This document shows positions 32,289 through 41,382 of a stretch of DNA of 64,000 bases, piece after piece. Every line of letters begins with the position of its first letter. Positions within the stretch are counted from its first letter, which is position 1. This DNA comes from Devosia sp. 66-14 (GTDB lineage Bacteria > Pseudomonadota > Alphaproteobacteria > Rhizobiales > Devosiaceae): positions 20,231 through 84,230 of the forward strand of contig MKVB01000004.1 of assembly GCA_001899085.1 (NCBI GenBank), in the 5' to 3' direction. The position numbers and the translations under genes are program-made. The notes under the pieces were generated by a model. It was not told the origin of the DNA, did no database searches, and saw only the letters and a list, made by a program, of their open reading frames with translations.

Positions 32289-33235
32289 GGCATGTTCTCC
32301 CGCTCGCCGATGTCACAGTCGTCATACATGTAGCAGAGCAGAAAGGTGACATAGCGGCGCTTGCCCTTCAGTTCTGGCCTTTTGGTCCTCACTTCCTCGT
32401 ACAGGAACGTGATTACCTCTTCAAATCGGTCAAAGCGATCGCGAAACAGGATGATCTTCTGCCGCAGTTCATCAGCCACATCGTGATAGATGTCCCGATA
32501 GGCACGGTTGCGCTCGTTCTCAAGAAAGGCCTTAAGCTTTCCGAAGAGCGGCATGTAGGTGTTGACGATCACGTCCTTGTAAAAGGCATCTGACATCCGA
32601 TTGACGCCGTTCTTGACCTTCTTCTTGTTGACCGACTCGAAGTCGCTCGCGCTGGAAAAGCGGGAGCCGTCCATTTGGATCGCACCGTGGACAGCGGTGA
32701 TGACCTCCACCATGTCGTCGGGCTCGAATTCGAACGGCCGTAGGAACTCGCGAGTAGGAAGGGTGCGTGCAACATCGGGATTCTCTCGTAGGAACTGATT
32801 GATTCTCTCGAGGCCAACGATGGCGCAATCCCCTATTGGAAGGCTACGCAGCTTCTTCAAGATCTTCTCATCTGCCCCCGCCGTGAGCTTGCGGTTCGCA
32901 AACACGATGTAGCAGTCGAGGATACCTTCCTTGATCAGGCGCTCGACCTTTGGGACCTCGCTCTTTTTGCCCTCGTCAAAGTAGGCCTTGAAGTCGCTGT
33001 CCGAGCAGGAAGCCGAGGGCGTCGCGGTGTGCTTCGCCTGCACGACGATATGACCATGCCATGGGGCCGTTGTGCTGGGATAGGTGCGGGCAGTGCCGAA
33101 GAAACGCGCGTCGCGTCCGCCGTCAACGCCTTCGGCAAATGGCGTAAGTCCTTCACCAAACCATCGAGTGCAAATCAAAGCCACGAGCTGTTCGAACTCG
33201 CGGTCAGTCAGGTGATGGAGAAAGTAGTCACGCAT
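32285..33235 (-). CDS. ABC-3C effector: Mrr-like restriction endonuclease plus C-terminal domain
   Basis: This is a 316-residue protein. The N-terminal domain (about 1-160) is a PD-(D/E)xK nuclease of the Mrr/REase type: Glu15 in REFEQLVALIC, GVDGGRDARF with catalytic Asp42, and VVQAKH with Gln66-x-Lys68. The C-terminal domain (about 185-316) is helical, with RMSDAFYKDVIVNTYMPLF and a FDRFEEVITFLYEEV helix, as in the C-terminal domains that mark ABC-3C effectors. It is the first gene of the operon. It would be expected to cut nucleic acid when the ATPase senses an invader; this is inference from the family. Confidence 0.85.
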   Translation of the reverse strand: MRDYFLHHLTDREFEQLVALICTRWFGEGLTPFAEGVDGGRDARFFGTARTYPSTTAPWHGHIVVQAKHTATPSASCSDSDFKAYFDEGKKSEVPKVERLIKEGILDCYIVFANRKLTAGADEKILKKLRSLPIGDCAIVGLERINQFLRENPDVARTLPTREFLRPFEFEPDDMVEVITAVHGAIQMDGSRFSSASDFESVNKKKVKNGVNRMSDAFYKDVIVNTYMPLFGKLKAFLENERNRAYRDIYHDVADELRQKIILFRDRFDRFEEVITFLYEEVRTKRPELKGKRRYVTFLLCYMYDDCDIGERENMP

Positions 33236-33565
33236 CAGAGCGTTGCCCGCTACTGAGATGGCGTCCAGCTAGACGAGCGACGATCTGGCTATTGAGACTT
33301 CCTCCGTGCACAACAGCGAGGCCATTGAAGGGTTGCATTGGGGACGGGCGTATCCATCGAAGTTGCGCCGGTCACCTTGCCGGTCTCAATCGTTGAGCGA
33401 AGCTAGCGCGGCAATTGATTGTAGACGAGGACAGAGTGGAATGATTCCCAGACTATTTCAGATTTGCACAGGTAGCAGTATTTGCTTCGTGCCGGCCCAA
33501 TCCGGCCAATCGGCGGCTACAACGACGGTATTCGGTACCGCGCTGGCTTTGGTCCCAATGCCCCC
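33236..33565. other. 330-base region upstream of the ABC-3C operon
   Basis: This gap holds the promoter of the ABC-3C operon (minus strand) and the 3' side of lepA. No supported gene or strong repeat is seen. Its composition is intermediate between the island and the backbone, so the right border of the island is probably inside it. Confidence 0.4.
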
Positions 33566-35371
33566 TCACTCATCCCCCATCTTCAGCGCCTTGATAAACG
33601 CCTCCTGCGGAATCTCCACACTCCCGAACTGGCGCATCTTTTTCTTGCCCGCCTTCTGCTTCTCGAGCAGCTTGCGCTTACGCGTGGCGTCGCCGCCATA
33701 GCACTTCGCCGTCACGTCCTTGCGCATGGCGCGCACGGTTTCGCGGGCGATGATCTTGCCGCCGATGGCGGCCTGGATCGGGATCACGAACAGGTGCGGC
33801 GGGATCAGGTCCTTGAGCTTTTCGCACATGATGCGGCCACGCGTTTCGGCGACGTTGCGGTGCACCAGCATACTGAGCGCGTCGACCGGCTCGGCATTGA
33901 CCAGGATCGACAGCTTCACCAGGTCGCCCTCGCGGTAATCGGCGAGCGTATAGTCGAAGCTGGCATAGCCCTTCGAGATCGACTTCAGCCGATCGTAGAA
34001 ATCGAACACCACCTCGTTGAGCGGCAGGTCGTACTCGACCATGGCGCGGTTGCCGACATAGGTCATGTTGCGCTGGATGCCGCGCCGATCCTGGCAGAGT
34101 TTCAGGATCGAGCCGAGATACTCGTCGGGGGTGAGGATGGTGGCCTTGATCCACGGCTCGCTGATGTGGTCGATGCGCACCACGTCCGGCAGGTCGGCCG
34201 GGTTGTGCAACTGCAGCGTCTCGCCATTGGTGAGGTGCACTTCGTAGACCACGCTCGGCGCGGTGGCGATCAGGTCGAGGTTGAACTCGCGGCTCAGCCG
34301 TTCCTGGATGATTTCGAGGTGCAACAGCCCGAGGAAGCCGCAGCGGAAGCCGAAGCCGAGCGCGGCCGAGGTTTCCATTTCGTAGCTGAAGCTCGCATCG
34401 TTGAGCCGCAGCTTGCCCATGGCGGCGCGCAGCTCCTCGAAATCCGAGGCGTCGACCGGGAACAGGCCGCAGAACACCACCGGCTGCGCCGGGCGGAAGC
34501 CGGGGAACGCGGTGGCCGTCGGGCGGCGATCGTCGGTGATGGTGTCGCCGACATTGGTATCGGCCACTTCCTTGATCGAGGCGGTGAAAAAGCCGATCTC
34601 GCCGGGGCCGAGTTCGCCGATATCGACCAGCTTCGGGGTGAACACGCCGACGCGGTCGAGCTCGTACGCCGCGTTGGCGTTCATCATCCGGATCTTCTGG
34701 CCCTTCTTCACCGTGCCGTCGATGACGCGGATGAGGACCACGACGCCCAGATAGGTGTCGTACCAGCTGTCGACCAGCAGCGCCTTCAGCGGCGCGTTGA
34801 TGTCGCCCTTCGGTGCCGGCAGGCGCTCGACGATGGCTTCCAGCACCTTGTCGATGTTGAGGCCAGACTTGGCGGAAATCTCCACCGCGTCCGAGGCATC
34901 GATGCCGATCACGTCCTCGATCTGCTGTTTGACGCGCGGAATGTCCGCTGCGGGCAGGTCGATCTTGTTGAGCACCGTCACCAGCTCATGGTTGGCATCC
35001 ATGGCGTGATAGACATTGGCGAGGGTCTGCGCCTCGACGCCCTGGCTGGCATCGACCACCAGGAGCGAACCCTCGACGGCGGCCAGCGAGCGGCTGACTT
35101 CATAGGCGAAGTCGACATGGCCGGGCGTGTCGATCAGGTTGAGGATATAGGTCTCGCCATCGGTGTGCTTGTAGCTCAACCGGACGGTCTGCGCCTTGAT
35201 GGTGATGCCGCGCTCGCGCTCGATATCCATCGAGTCGAGCACCTGCTCCTTCATCTCGCGCAGCTCGAGGCCGCCCGTGAGCTGGATCAGCCGATCGGCG
35301 AGCGTCGATTTGCCATGGTCGATATGGGCGACGATGGAGAAGTTGCGAATATGGTCGAGCGGTACGGACAT
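33566..35371 (-). CDS. lepA: Elongation factor 4 (LepA)
   Basis: LepA is a translational GTPase that back-translocates or remodels ribosomes. It is full length at 601 residues. G1 is AHIDHGKST at residues 15-23, G2 ERGITI, G3 DTPGHVDF, G4 NKID, G5 SAKSG; the LepA-specific C-terminal domain ends with [20 protein letters not shown] and [19 protein letters not shown]. It stands alone on the minus strand right after the ABC-3C island. Confidence 0.98.
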   Translation of the reverse strand: MSVPLDHIRNFSIVAHIDHGKSTLADRLIQLTGGLELREMKEQVLDSMDIERERGITIKAQTVRLSYKHTDGETYILNLIDTPGHVDFAYEVSRSLAAVEGSLLVVDASQGVEAQTLANVYHAMDANHELVTVLNKIDLPAADIPRVKQQIEDVIGIDASDAVEISAKSGLNIDKVLEAIVERLPAPKGDINAPLKALLVDSWYDTYLGVVVLIRVIDGTVKKGQKIRMMNANAAYELDRVGVFTPKLVDIGELGPGEIGFFTASIKEVADTNVGDTITDDRRPTATAFPGFRPAQPVVFCGLFPVDASDFEELRAAMGKLRLNDASFSYEMETSAALGFGFRCGFLGLLHLEIIQERLSREFNLDLIATAPSVVYEVHLTNGETLQLHNPADLPDVVRIDHISEPWIKATILTPDEYLGSILKLCQDRRGIQRNMTYVGNRAMVEYDLPLNEVVFDFYDRLKSISKGYASFDYTLADYREGDLVKLSILVNAEPVDALSMLVHRNVAETRGRIMCEKLKDLIPPHLFVIPIQAAIGGKIIARETVRAMRKDVTAKCYGGDATRKRKLLEKQKAGKKKMRQFGSVEIPQEAFIKALKMGDE

Positions 35372-35544
35372 GGGCCGCTGATACCAGAGCCGGGTGGCCC
35401 GGCAAAGATGGTTTATCTGCGGTTAACAGCAGCAGATGCGTAGCCATTGCGGCGATCGTCGCCGCGACCCGACAAAGCCTGACATCAGATGACAGGGGAG
35501 TGCGCTATCACTGCCGCGACGCCTCATAGCGTCGGGAGGCTCAG

Positions 35545-36012
35545 ATGGATAGCGAGACACGGCGCGGCTTTGCGTTCAACCATGGCGATTGGGTGGTCAC
35601 CAACCGGCGGCTCAAGGCGCGCGGCGTCGGAGCGACCGAGTGGGACGTGTTCACGTCCTACGAGACGGCGCAGCTGATGCTGGGCGGCATGGTGTCGGTG
35701 GACGAGAGCGACTTCCCCACCAAGGGGTTCAAGGGCATGACGCTCAGGATCTACAATCCCGAGCGCGACCAGTGGGCGATCTACTGGATCAATTCGGCCA
35801 AGGGCGTGCTGGAGCCGCCGGTGTTCGGCCGCTTCGAGGGCGGCCGCGGCAGCTTTGCCGGCGACGACATGGATGGCGACCGCCCGGTCAAGGTGCTGTT
35901 CGACTGGAGCGGTACCGACACCGAAACGCCACGCTGGAGCCAGGCCTTCTCCTACGATGGCGGGGTGAGCTGGGAAACCAACTGGATCATGGAGTTCCGC
36001 CGGCCGACTTGA
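35545..36012 (+). CDS. 155-residue hypothetical protein (DUF1579-like)
   Basis: This is a soluble beta-rich protein with many aromatic residues: FNHGDWVVTNRRLK, LRIYNPERDQWAIYWIN, VFGRFEGGRGSFAG, and a C-terminal AFSYDGGVSWETNWIMEF. The order of strands resembles small lipocalin-like DUF1579 proteins, in which a late DGGxTWE motif is also seen. GGGAGG gives a clear ribosome-binding site. It lies upstream of a methyltransferase in the same direction. Confidence 0.7.
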   Translation: MDSETRRGFAFNHGDWVVTNRRLKARGVGATEWDVFTSYETAQLMLGGMVSVDESDFPTKGFKGMTLRIYNPERDQWAIYWINSAKGVLEPPVFGRFEGGRGSFAGDDMDGDRPVKVLFDWSGTDTETPRWSQAFSYDGGVSWETNWIMEFRRPT

Positions 36013-36081
36013 AGCGCCCCGGCATTGCCTGTCGGCCGCGCCTGTACTACCCCCGGGCCCGTGGCGCGGGGAGGCAGCAGG

Positions 36082-36798
36082 ATGGGCAACGGTTGGGACG
36101 AGTCGGCGGCGGCCTGGATCACCGACCAGGGCGATGAGGGCGATTTCGGCCGCCGGTTCGTGCTCGATCCGCCCATGCTGGAGCGCGTCACCGGCCGCGG
36201 CTTTGCCACCGCGCTCGATGTCGGCTGCGGCGAGGGCCGGTTCTGCCGCATGCTGCGGGCGCGCGGCATTGCGACCGTGGGGATCGATCCGACCGCGGCG
36301 CTGCTCGCGGTGGCGCGGCAGCGCGATCCCGAGGGCGACTATCGGCACGGCCGCGCCGAAGCGCTGGAATTTCCCGATGCATCGTTCGACCTGGTGGTCA
36401 GCTACCTGACGCTGATCGACATCCCCGATATCGACGCCGCCATCCCCGAAATGGTGCGGGTGCTGAAGCCGGGCGGCACCTTGCTGGTCGCCAACCTCAC
36501 CAGCTTCAACACCGCCGGCCAGCCGCTCGGCTGGCACGACGGCGCCGATGGCCGGCCGCAGTTCAGCATCGACCACTACATGACCGAGCGGGCCGATTGG
36601 GTAGAGTGGCGCAGCATCCGCATCCATAACTGGCACCGGCCGCTGAGCCGCTACATGTCGCTGTTTCTCGGCGCAGGGCTGCAGCTGCGGAGCTTCCTCG
36701 AACCGATGCCCACCGCAGACGCCGCCCCAGCCGCTATCGAACGGCACCGGCGCGTGCCGTATTTCGTGCTGATGGAGTGGCAGAAGCCGGGTGGGTGA
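36082..36798 (+). CDS. Class I SAM-dependent methyltransferase
   Basis: This is a 238-residue methyltransferase of the UbiE/type-11 group. Motif I is ALDVGCGEGRFCRML (about residues 44-58), motif II follows at TVGIDPTAALL, then the LEFPDASFDLVVSYLTL post-I block, and motif III is EMVRVLKPGGTLLVANL. The C-terminal part contains a substrate lid (YMTERADWVEWRS). The substrate is unknown. GGGAGG lies before the ATG at 36082. Confidence 0.9.
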   Translation: MGNGWDESAAAWITDQGDEGDFGRRFVLDPPMLERVTGRGFATALDVGCGEGRFCRMLRARGIATVGIDPTAALLAVARQRDPEGDYRHGRAEALEFPDASFDLVVSYLTLIDIPDIDAAIPEMVRVLKPGGTLLVANLTSFNTAGQPLGWHDGADGRPQFSIDHYMTERADWVEWRSIRIHNWHRPLSRYMSLFLGAGLQLRSFLEPMPTADAAPAAIERHRRVPYFVLMEWQKPGG

Positions 36799-36834
36799 GG
36801 GGGCTCAGCTACAAAGCCCCGGTGGCTCCCAAGA

Positions 36835-37150
36835 CCCCCTCTCTTGCGAAAACTAAGGACTTAGCTGCGCTAAGCCCAAGTTTTCGTTTTCTCCCCCGCC
36901 AAGGGGGAGAGTCCCGACTGGAGCATTTCACGATTGAGCTGCGTCGGTATGGCTAGGCCTTGGACCCACCCACCGGCTGTCATCCCTGCGAAAGCAGGGA
37001 CCCAACTATCGGCTGGCACGGGCGGTGAAATGGGTCCCTGCTTTCGCAGGGATGACACCGAGTGTGGCTCCGGTCATTGGTGAAACGATCTAGCGAATGG
37101 AAGTCTCCGCTAGCCGTCTGGCTAAGCCTTAGATTTTGCAAGAGAGGGGG
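36835..37150. repeat. 316-bp element with 30-bp imperfect terminal inverted repeats and a nested repeat
   Basis: CCCCCTCTCTTGC...TAAGG-CTTAGC at 36835-36864 is mirrored at 37121-37150 (GCTAAGCCTTAG...GCAAGAGAGGGGG). Inside, at 36978-37057, lies a second palindrome with TGTCATCCCTGCGAAAGCAG at its left end and its inverse at the right. A different copy of that inner family is at 60901-60970. The stretch 36799-37246 holds no gene. Confidence 0.6.
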
Positions 37151-37246
37151 CCCTGGAGGGCACAATGGCTTCGCCCTCCCCCGCTAAAACCGGGTCGCTT
37201 CCCCCGGCCAGCCTCGGCAATGTCTCCCCAACACAGGAGACCCCCC

Positions 37247-37723
37247 ATGACTCTGCTCTACTCCGGAATGCCCTCCGAACTCGCCGCCGCCTATCGCGCC
37301 GGGGCGCCTGATGCCAACGGCCAGCGACCGGAGCGGCGCACCTCCGATGGCGATGGCGTGCCGTGCCGGCACTGCCTCGAAAATGTCGCGGCGGGCGAGC
37401 CCTACCTCGTTCTCGCCTATCGCCCGTTCCCGGCGCCGCAGCCATATGCCGAGCTCGGGCCGATCTTCCTCCATGCCGAGACCTGCCCGGCCTATGCGCC
37501 CGCCGCCGGCCTGCCCGAGCGCGAGCAGCGCGGTCGCAGCGGCCGCATTCTCCGCGGCTACGGCGCCGACGACCGGATCGTCTACGGCACCGGCATCGTG
37601 GTGGGCAATGACGGCATCGAGGCTGCCGCGGCGGCGATCCTCGAACGCCCCGACGTCGCCTATGTGCACATGCGCTCGGCCACCAATAACTGCTTCACCC
37701 TCCGCATCGACCGCGCAACCTGA
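37247..37723 (+). CDS. DUF1203 family protein
   Basis: This is a 158-residue protein of the DUF1203 family. The family's conserved features are visible: a CRHCL motif (residues 38-42) in PCRHCLENVAAGEPYLVLAY, then GPIFLHAETCPAY, and VHMRSATNNCFTLRI near the end. The Cys pair and His/Cys later may bind metal. The function is unknown. AGGAGA lies upstream of the ATG. It is 25 bases before the extensin-like gene. Confidence 0.88.
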   Translation: MTLLYSGMPSELAAAYRAGAPDANGQRPERRTSDGDGVPCRHCLENVAAGEPYLVLAYRPFPAPQPYAELGPIFLHAETCPAYAPAAGLPEREQRGRSGRILRGYGADDRIVYGTGIVVGNDGIEAAAAAILERPDVAYVHMRSATNNCFTLRIDRAT

Positions 37724-37748
37724 GGCGGGGTCGCCGCGTTCGGGAGGC

Positions 37749-38588
37749 ATGCGTTTCATCCTTGCCTGCCTTTTCGCGACCATGAGCTTTGCCGCCCTGG
37801 CGCAGGAAAGCGGCGACGCGACCGTGCCGCTGCCCAAGCCGCGGCCGGCCGAGCTGTCCTCCGCGCCGGCCGTGCAGCTGCCCCGCCATCGGCCGGCGCC
37901 ACCGGCGCCGCAACCGGTCGAGACGCCCGACACACCGGCCGAAGCACCCGCCCCGTCCGATCCGATCGGCCCGCCGCTGCCGCCGGACGAACACACCGCC
38001 GAGCCGACGGAGCCGACTGCGCCACCGCGCATCTACCAGACCGCCTGTCCCGCCGTGCTGCTCGGCAAGGTGGAAGCCAAGGCGCTGCCGCCGATCGAGG
38101 AAAAGTTCTGCGGCACCCAATCGCCGCTATCGGTCACCGGGGTGCTGGCCAATGGCCGCATGGTGCCGATTTCCGGCGGCGTCGAAACCGATTGCGGCGT
38201 CGCCTCGGCGCTGCCGGCCTGGATCGAATCCGTCGATAGCTACCTCAAGGCCCGCGACAATACCGAAATCGCCGAAGTGGTGGTCGGCACCTCCTATATG
38301 TGCCGCAACGTCAACAATGGCAGCGACGGCAACCTCAGCTTCCACGCCTTTGCTGATGCCCTCGACGTGGTCGGCTTCAAGCTCGAGGACGGCCGGTTCG
38401 TCACCGTGGAGCAGGGCTGGAGCGATGCGCTGTCATCGGAGGGGCGGCTGCTGCGCTTCGCCCATGATGCGGCCTGCGCGCATTTCACCACCGTGCTCGG
38501 CCCCGAGGCCAACGCGCTGCACCGCGACCACCTGCATGTCGACCTCGGCTGCCACGGCAAGACCTGTACGGCGCGCATCTGCGAATAG
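37749..38588 (+). CDS. Extensin-like family exported protein
   Basis: This is a 279-residue protein. It has a signal peptide (MRFILACLFATMSFAALA), a low-complexity Pro/Ala-rich stretch to about residue 95, then the extensin-like C-terminal domain: CPAVLLGKVEAKALPPI, AWIESVDSYLK, HAFADALDVVGF, and the conserved HRDHLHVDLG near the C-terminus. The His-Asp residues resemble LAS/peptidase-M15-type metallopeptidases, so action on the cell wall in the periplasm is likely. Six cysteines may form disulfides. GGGAGG precedes the ATG. Confidence 0.9.
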   Translation: MRFILACLFATMSFAALAQESGDATVPLPKPRPAELSSAPAVQLPRHRPAPPAPQPVETPDTPAEAPAPSDPIGPPLPPDEHTAEPTEPTAPPRIYQTACPAVLLGKVEAKALPPIEEKFCGTQSPLSVTGVLANGRMVPISGGVETDCGVASALPAWIESVDSYLKARDNTEIAEVVVGTSYMCRNVNNGSDGNLSFHAFADALDVVGFKLEDGRFVTVEQGWSDALSSEGRLLRFAHDAACAHFTTVLGPEANALHRDHLHVDLGCHGKTCTARICE

Positions 38589-38656
38589 CGTCAGGCGCTG
38601 CGGTCGAGCGCGCCCGTGAACTGGCCTGTGTGCTGGAAATGCTCTAGAGCAGCCGC

Positions 38657-39802
38657 ATGTCGCACCTCCCCGATGCCCAGCCGCCTGCCTTCGATCCGGC
38701 CGCGCCGTTCGAGATCTTCCTCGTCGCCACCCCCGGGCTCGAGGCCGCCCTGCGGGCCGAAGCGGCAGCACTGGGATTTTCCAACGTCAGGCAGGTGGAG
38801 GGCGGGGTCACCATCACCGGCCACTGGCTCGATGTCTGGCGCGCCAATCTCGAGCTGCGCGGCGCCAGCCGGGTGCTGGCCCGCTTTGCCAGCTTTCGCG
38901 CCATGCACCTGGCGCAGCTCGACAAGCGGGCGCGAAAACTCCCCTGGGCGGCGATCCTCCGGCCCGATGTGGCGGTGTCGGTAGAAGCCACTTGTCGCAA
39001 ATCGAAAATCTATCACGCCGGCGCCGCCGCCCAGCGCGTCGCCACCGCCATCCGCGAGGCCCTGGGCGCTCCCATCGCCGACAAGGCGCCGCTGACCGTC
39101 ATGGCGCGGATCGAGGACGACCTGGTCACCATCAGCGTCGATACCTCGGGCGAGCTGCTGCACAAGCGCGGCCACAAGGAAGCAGTGAACCGCGCCCCGA
39201 TGCGCGAGACCATGGCGGCGCTGTTCCTCAGCCAGTGTGGCTTTACCGGCGACGAGCCGGTGCTCGACCCGATGTGCGGCTCGGGCACCTTTGTCATCGA
39301 GGCGGCCGAGATCGCCGCCGGCCTGCAGGCCGGCCGCTCGCGCAGCTTCGCCTTCGAGCAGCTGGCGACGTTCGATCGTGCCGGCTGGGAAGCGCTGCGC
39401 TCCGTCGCCCGCCGCCAGCCGACGGTGCGGTTCTATGGCAGCGATCGCGATGCCGGGGCCATCGCGATGAGCAAAGCCAATGCCGAGCGCGCCGGCGTTA
39501 CCGAACTCACCGAGTTCCGGCAACTGCCGGTAGGTGAGCTCGAACGCCCGGCAGGGCCGCCGGGCCTCGTCATCGTCAACCCGCCCTTCGGTGCGCGCAT
39601 CGGCGAAGGCGCCTCGCTCGGGCCGCTCTATCGCAGCCTCGGCAGCGTGCTGCGCGAACGTTTTTCAGGCTGGCGCGTCGGGCTGCTCACCACCGAAATC
39701 GGCCTCGCCCGCGCCACGGCCCTGCCATTCCTGCCCAACGGCGCGCCGGTGCTGCATGGCGGGCTGCGGGTGACGCTCTATCGCACGGGTGTTTTGCCGT
39801 AA
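38657..39802 (+). CDS. THUMP-domain class I RNA methyltransferase (RlmL-like)
   Basis: This is a 381-residue RNA methyltransferase. The N-terminal ferredoxin-like/THUMP part (residues about 15-165) contains VEATCRKSKIYHAGAA and LVTISVDTSGELLHKRGHK. The SAM-binding motif is VLDPMCGSGTFVIEAAEIA and the catalytic motif IV is IVNPPFGARIG. These are the marks of the group that makes m2G in 23S rRNA (RlmL/RlmK) or tRNA. It acts in the cytoplasm on RNA. Single gene. Confidence 0.92.
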   Translation: MSHLPDAQPPAFDPAAPFEIFLVATPGLEAALRAEAAALGFSNVRQVEGGVTITGHWLDVWRANLELRGASRVLARFASFRAMHLAQLDKRARKLPWAAILRPDVAVSVEATCRKSKIYHAGAAAQRVATAIREALGAPIADKAPLTVMARIEDDLVTISVDTSGELLHKRGHKEAVNRAPMRETMAALFLSQCGFTGDEPVLDPMCGSGTFVIEAAEIAAGLQAGRSRSFAFEQLATFDRAGWEALRSVARRQPTVRFYGSDRDAGAIAMSKANAERAGVTELTEFRQLPVGELERPAGPPGLVIVNPPFGARIGEGASLGPLYRSLGSVLRERFSGWRVGLLTTEIGLARATALPFLPNGAPVLHGGLRVTLYRTGVLP

Positions 39803-39813
39803 GATCGCACGAC

Positions 39814-40000
39814 GGTGCCCCTAGCGTCCCCTCGCCCTTTGGGGAGAGGGCTAGGGTGAGGGGTAGCCAAGCACACCGGCAGTGCGTGCGAGAAGCAGAT
39901 ATCGACCTCGGCGCGCTTGGCGCCCCTCACCCCATGATGAGGCCTTCGGCCTCTTCGCCGCCCTCTCCCCAAAGGGGCGAGGGGGCGGGGTGGCACGGCC
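39814..40000. repeat. GC-rich palindromic intergenic repeat
   Basis: GTGCCCC...CCTCGCCCTTTGGGGAGAGG on the left is mirrored by CCTCTCCCCAAAGGGGCGAGG and GGGGTGGCAC on the right. The interior carries GAGGCCTTCGGCCTC. It fills the gap between the RNA methyltransferase and the DUF1127-like gene. Confidence 0.5.
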
Positions 40001-40017
40001 GGTTGCTTGAACCAGGC

Positions 40018-40176
40018 TCAGGCCCCGATGCAGCGATCGAACTGCGGATGATGTACCGGCAGGTCCGCCAGCTCGCGCGCGCTCATGTTGCTGAGCGGAT
40101 CATGGCTCGTCTCATCGCCGTCGATTTCGAACAGCCGCGCCAGCCAGAGGCGCAATTCGTTGAACAGTTTGTACAT
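40018..40176 (-). CDS. DUF1127-like small protein
   Basis: This is a 52-residue protein beginning MYKLFNELRLWLARLFE and ending in LSNMSARELADLPVHHPQFD. The arrangement (amphipathic basic helix, then MSxRELxDLxxxxxQF) is that of the small DUF1127 proteins common in alphaproteobacteria, some of which take part in RNA metabolism. AAGGAGGGC is a strong ribosome-binding site. It diverges from a LysR regulator. Confidence 0.7.
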   Translation of the reverse strand: MYKLFNELRLWLARLFEIDGDETSHDPLSNMSARELADLPVHHPQFDRCIGA

Positions 40177-40273
40177 TTTGAAGCCCTCCTTGGGTCTGGT
40201 GTATGCCCCAATATGGGCGGTCGGGCTGCTCGCGCCAATCGACAAGAGTTTCATGCGGGTATAGAAAATCTAT

Positions 40274-41191
40274 ATGCCGAGCCCGTTTCCCATTCCGCTC
40301 AACGCCATCCGCGCCATCGAGATCGTGGCGCGACGCGGCGCCCTCGCCCCGGCCGCCGAGGAGCTTGGCGTAACGCCGGGGGCGGTCAGCCAGCATCTCA
40401 GGCGGGCTGAGGAGCGGCTGGGGCTCGAACTGTTCGAACGCACCCCACAGGGGTTGCGGCCAACCGCGGTGCTGCGCCAGATCCTGCCACAGCTGAGCGG
40501 TGGCTTTGCCGCCCTCGCCGAGGCGGTGAGTGGCCTCAGGCCCGGCAACGAGAACGTGTTGACCCTCACCGTCGGCAGCGTTTTCGCCTCGCGCTGGCTG
40601 ATCTGGCGCATCGCCAAGTTCAACAAGCTGCACCCCGAAATCGAGGTGCGGCTGGTGGTGACAGGCACCATGATCGACCTCGTCCATTCCGACATCGATT
40701 TCGGCATCCGCTTCGGCCGCGGCAACTGGCCGGGGCTGAAGGCCGAGCTGATCGGCGGCGCCCGCTACAGCCCGGTCGCGGCGCCGCCGCTGGCGCGGCT
40801 GCTGGAGAGCCCCGCCGACCTCGCGCATGTGCCGCTGATCCGCGACACCGCCTCGATGCTGCCCTGGGAGCCCTGGTTTGCCGCGACCGGGAGCCAGCCG
40901 TTCGAGCTCACCGGTCCCCGCTATGACGATCCGGCCCTGGCCTTCGATGCGGCAATCTCGGAGCAGGGCGTGCTGATGGCGGTGGATATGATGTCGGCCG
41001 ACGCGGTCAGCGACGGCCGCCTGGTCCGCCCCTTCGCCACCTCGGTGGAAAGCGAACTCGGCTATTGGCTGATCGTCGTCGAAGGCCGCCGCGAAGCGAA
41101 AAAGGTCCGGCTGTTCCGCGAATGGCTGCGCGCCGAAGTGCCGGATTCGGCCGAGGGCTACGTGGCGCAGGTGAAGCGGAGGGAGAGGTAG
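40274..41191 (+). CDS. LysR-family regulator (GcvA-like)
   Basis: This is a 305-residue LysR protein. The N-terminal winged helix is LNAIRAIEIVARRGALAPAA then EELGVTPGAVSQHLRRAEERL, and the effector domain starts near residue 95 (LTLTVGSVFASRWLIWRIAK) and contains DFGIRFGRGNWPGL, as in GcvA-type regulators. Its target may be the divergent DUF1127-like gene or a gene elsewhere. Confidence 0.9.
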   Translation: MPSPFPIPLNAIRAIEIVARRGALAPAAEELGVTPGAVSQHLRRAEERLGLELFERTPQGLRPTAVLRQILPQLSGGFAALAEAVSGLRPGNENVLTLTVGSVFASRWLIWRIAKFNKLHPEIEVRLVVTGTMIDLVHSDIDFGIRFGRGNWPGLKAELIGGARYSPVAAPPLARLLESPADLAHVPLIRDTASMLPWEPWFAATGSQPFELTGPRYDDPALAFDAAISEQGVLMAVDMMSADAVSDGRLVRPFATSVESELGYWLIVVEGRREAKKVRLFREWLRAEVPDSAEGYVAQVKRRER

Positions 41192-41227
41192 GGGCGAGGG
41201 GTAAGGGGCGCCGAGACGGCGGATAGG

Positions 41228-41363
41228 CTGGTGCGGAAAGAGCACCCCCACCCCTGTCCCCTCCCCGCAAGGGGGAGGGAGACGCCATCACCAGCGCCAG
41301 TGTTTCGGTCTCCTCCCCCCTTGCGGGGGAGGGACAGGGTGGGGGGTGCGTTTCCCGCACCAG
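41228..41363. repeat. 136-bp palindromic repeat (reference copy)
   Basis: CTGGTGCGG at the left end and CCGCACCAG at the right end enclose CACCCCCACCCCTGTCCCCT ... and its inverse AGGGACAGGGTGGGGGGTG; the arms are almost complementary over their whole length. The middle has ATCACCAGCGCCAGTGTTTC. Copies are at 25145-25242 (truncated) and 54781-54934. Confidence 0.65.
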
Positions 41364-41382
41364 CCCATCAGCGAGGTCAGCC

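Noticed and set aside
36799-37246. CRISPR-like array because of repeated short motifs
   Set aside because: The repeats are inverted ends of two nested palindromes, not regularly spaced direct repeats with unique spacers. No cas genes are present in the window.
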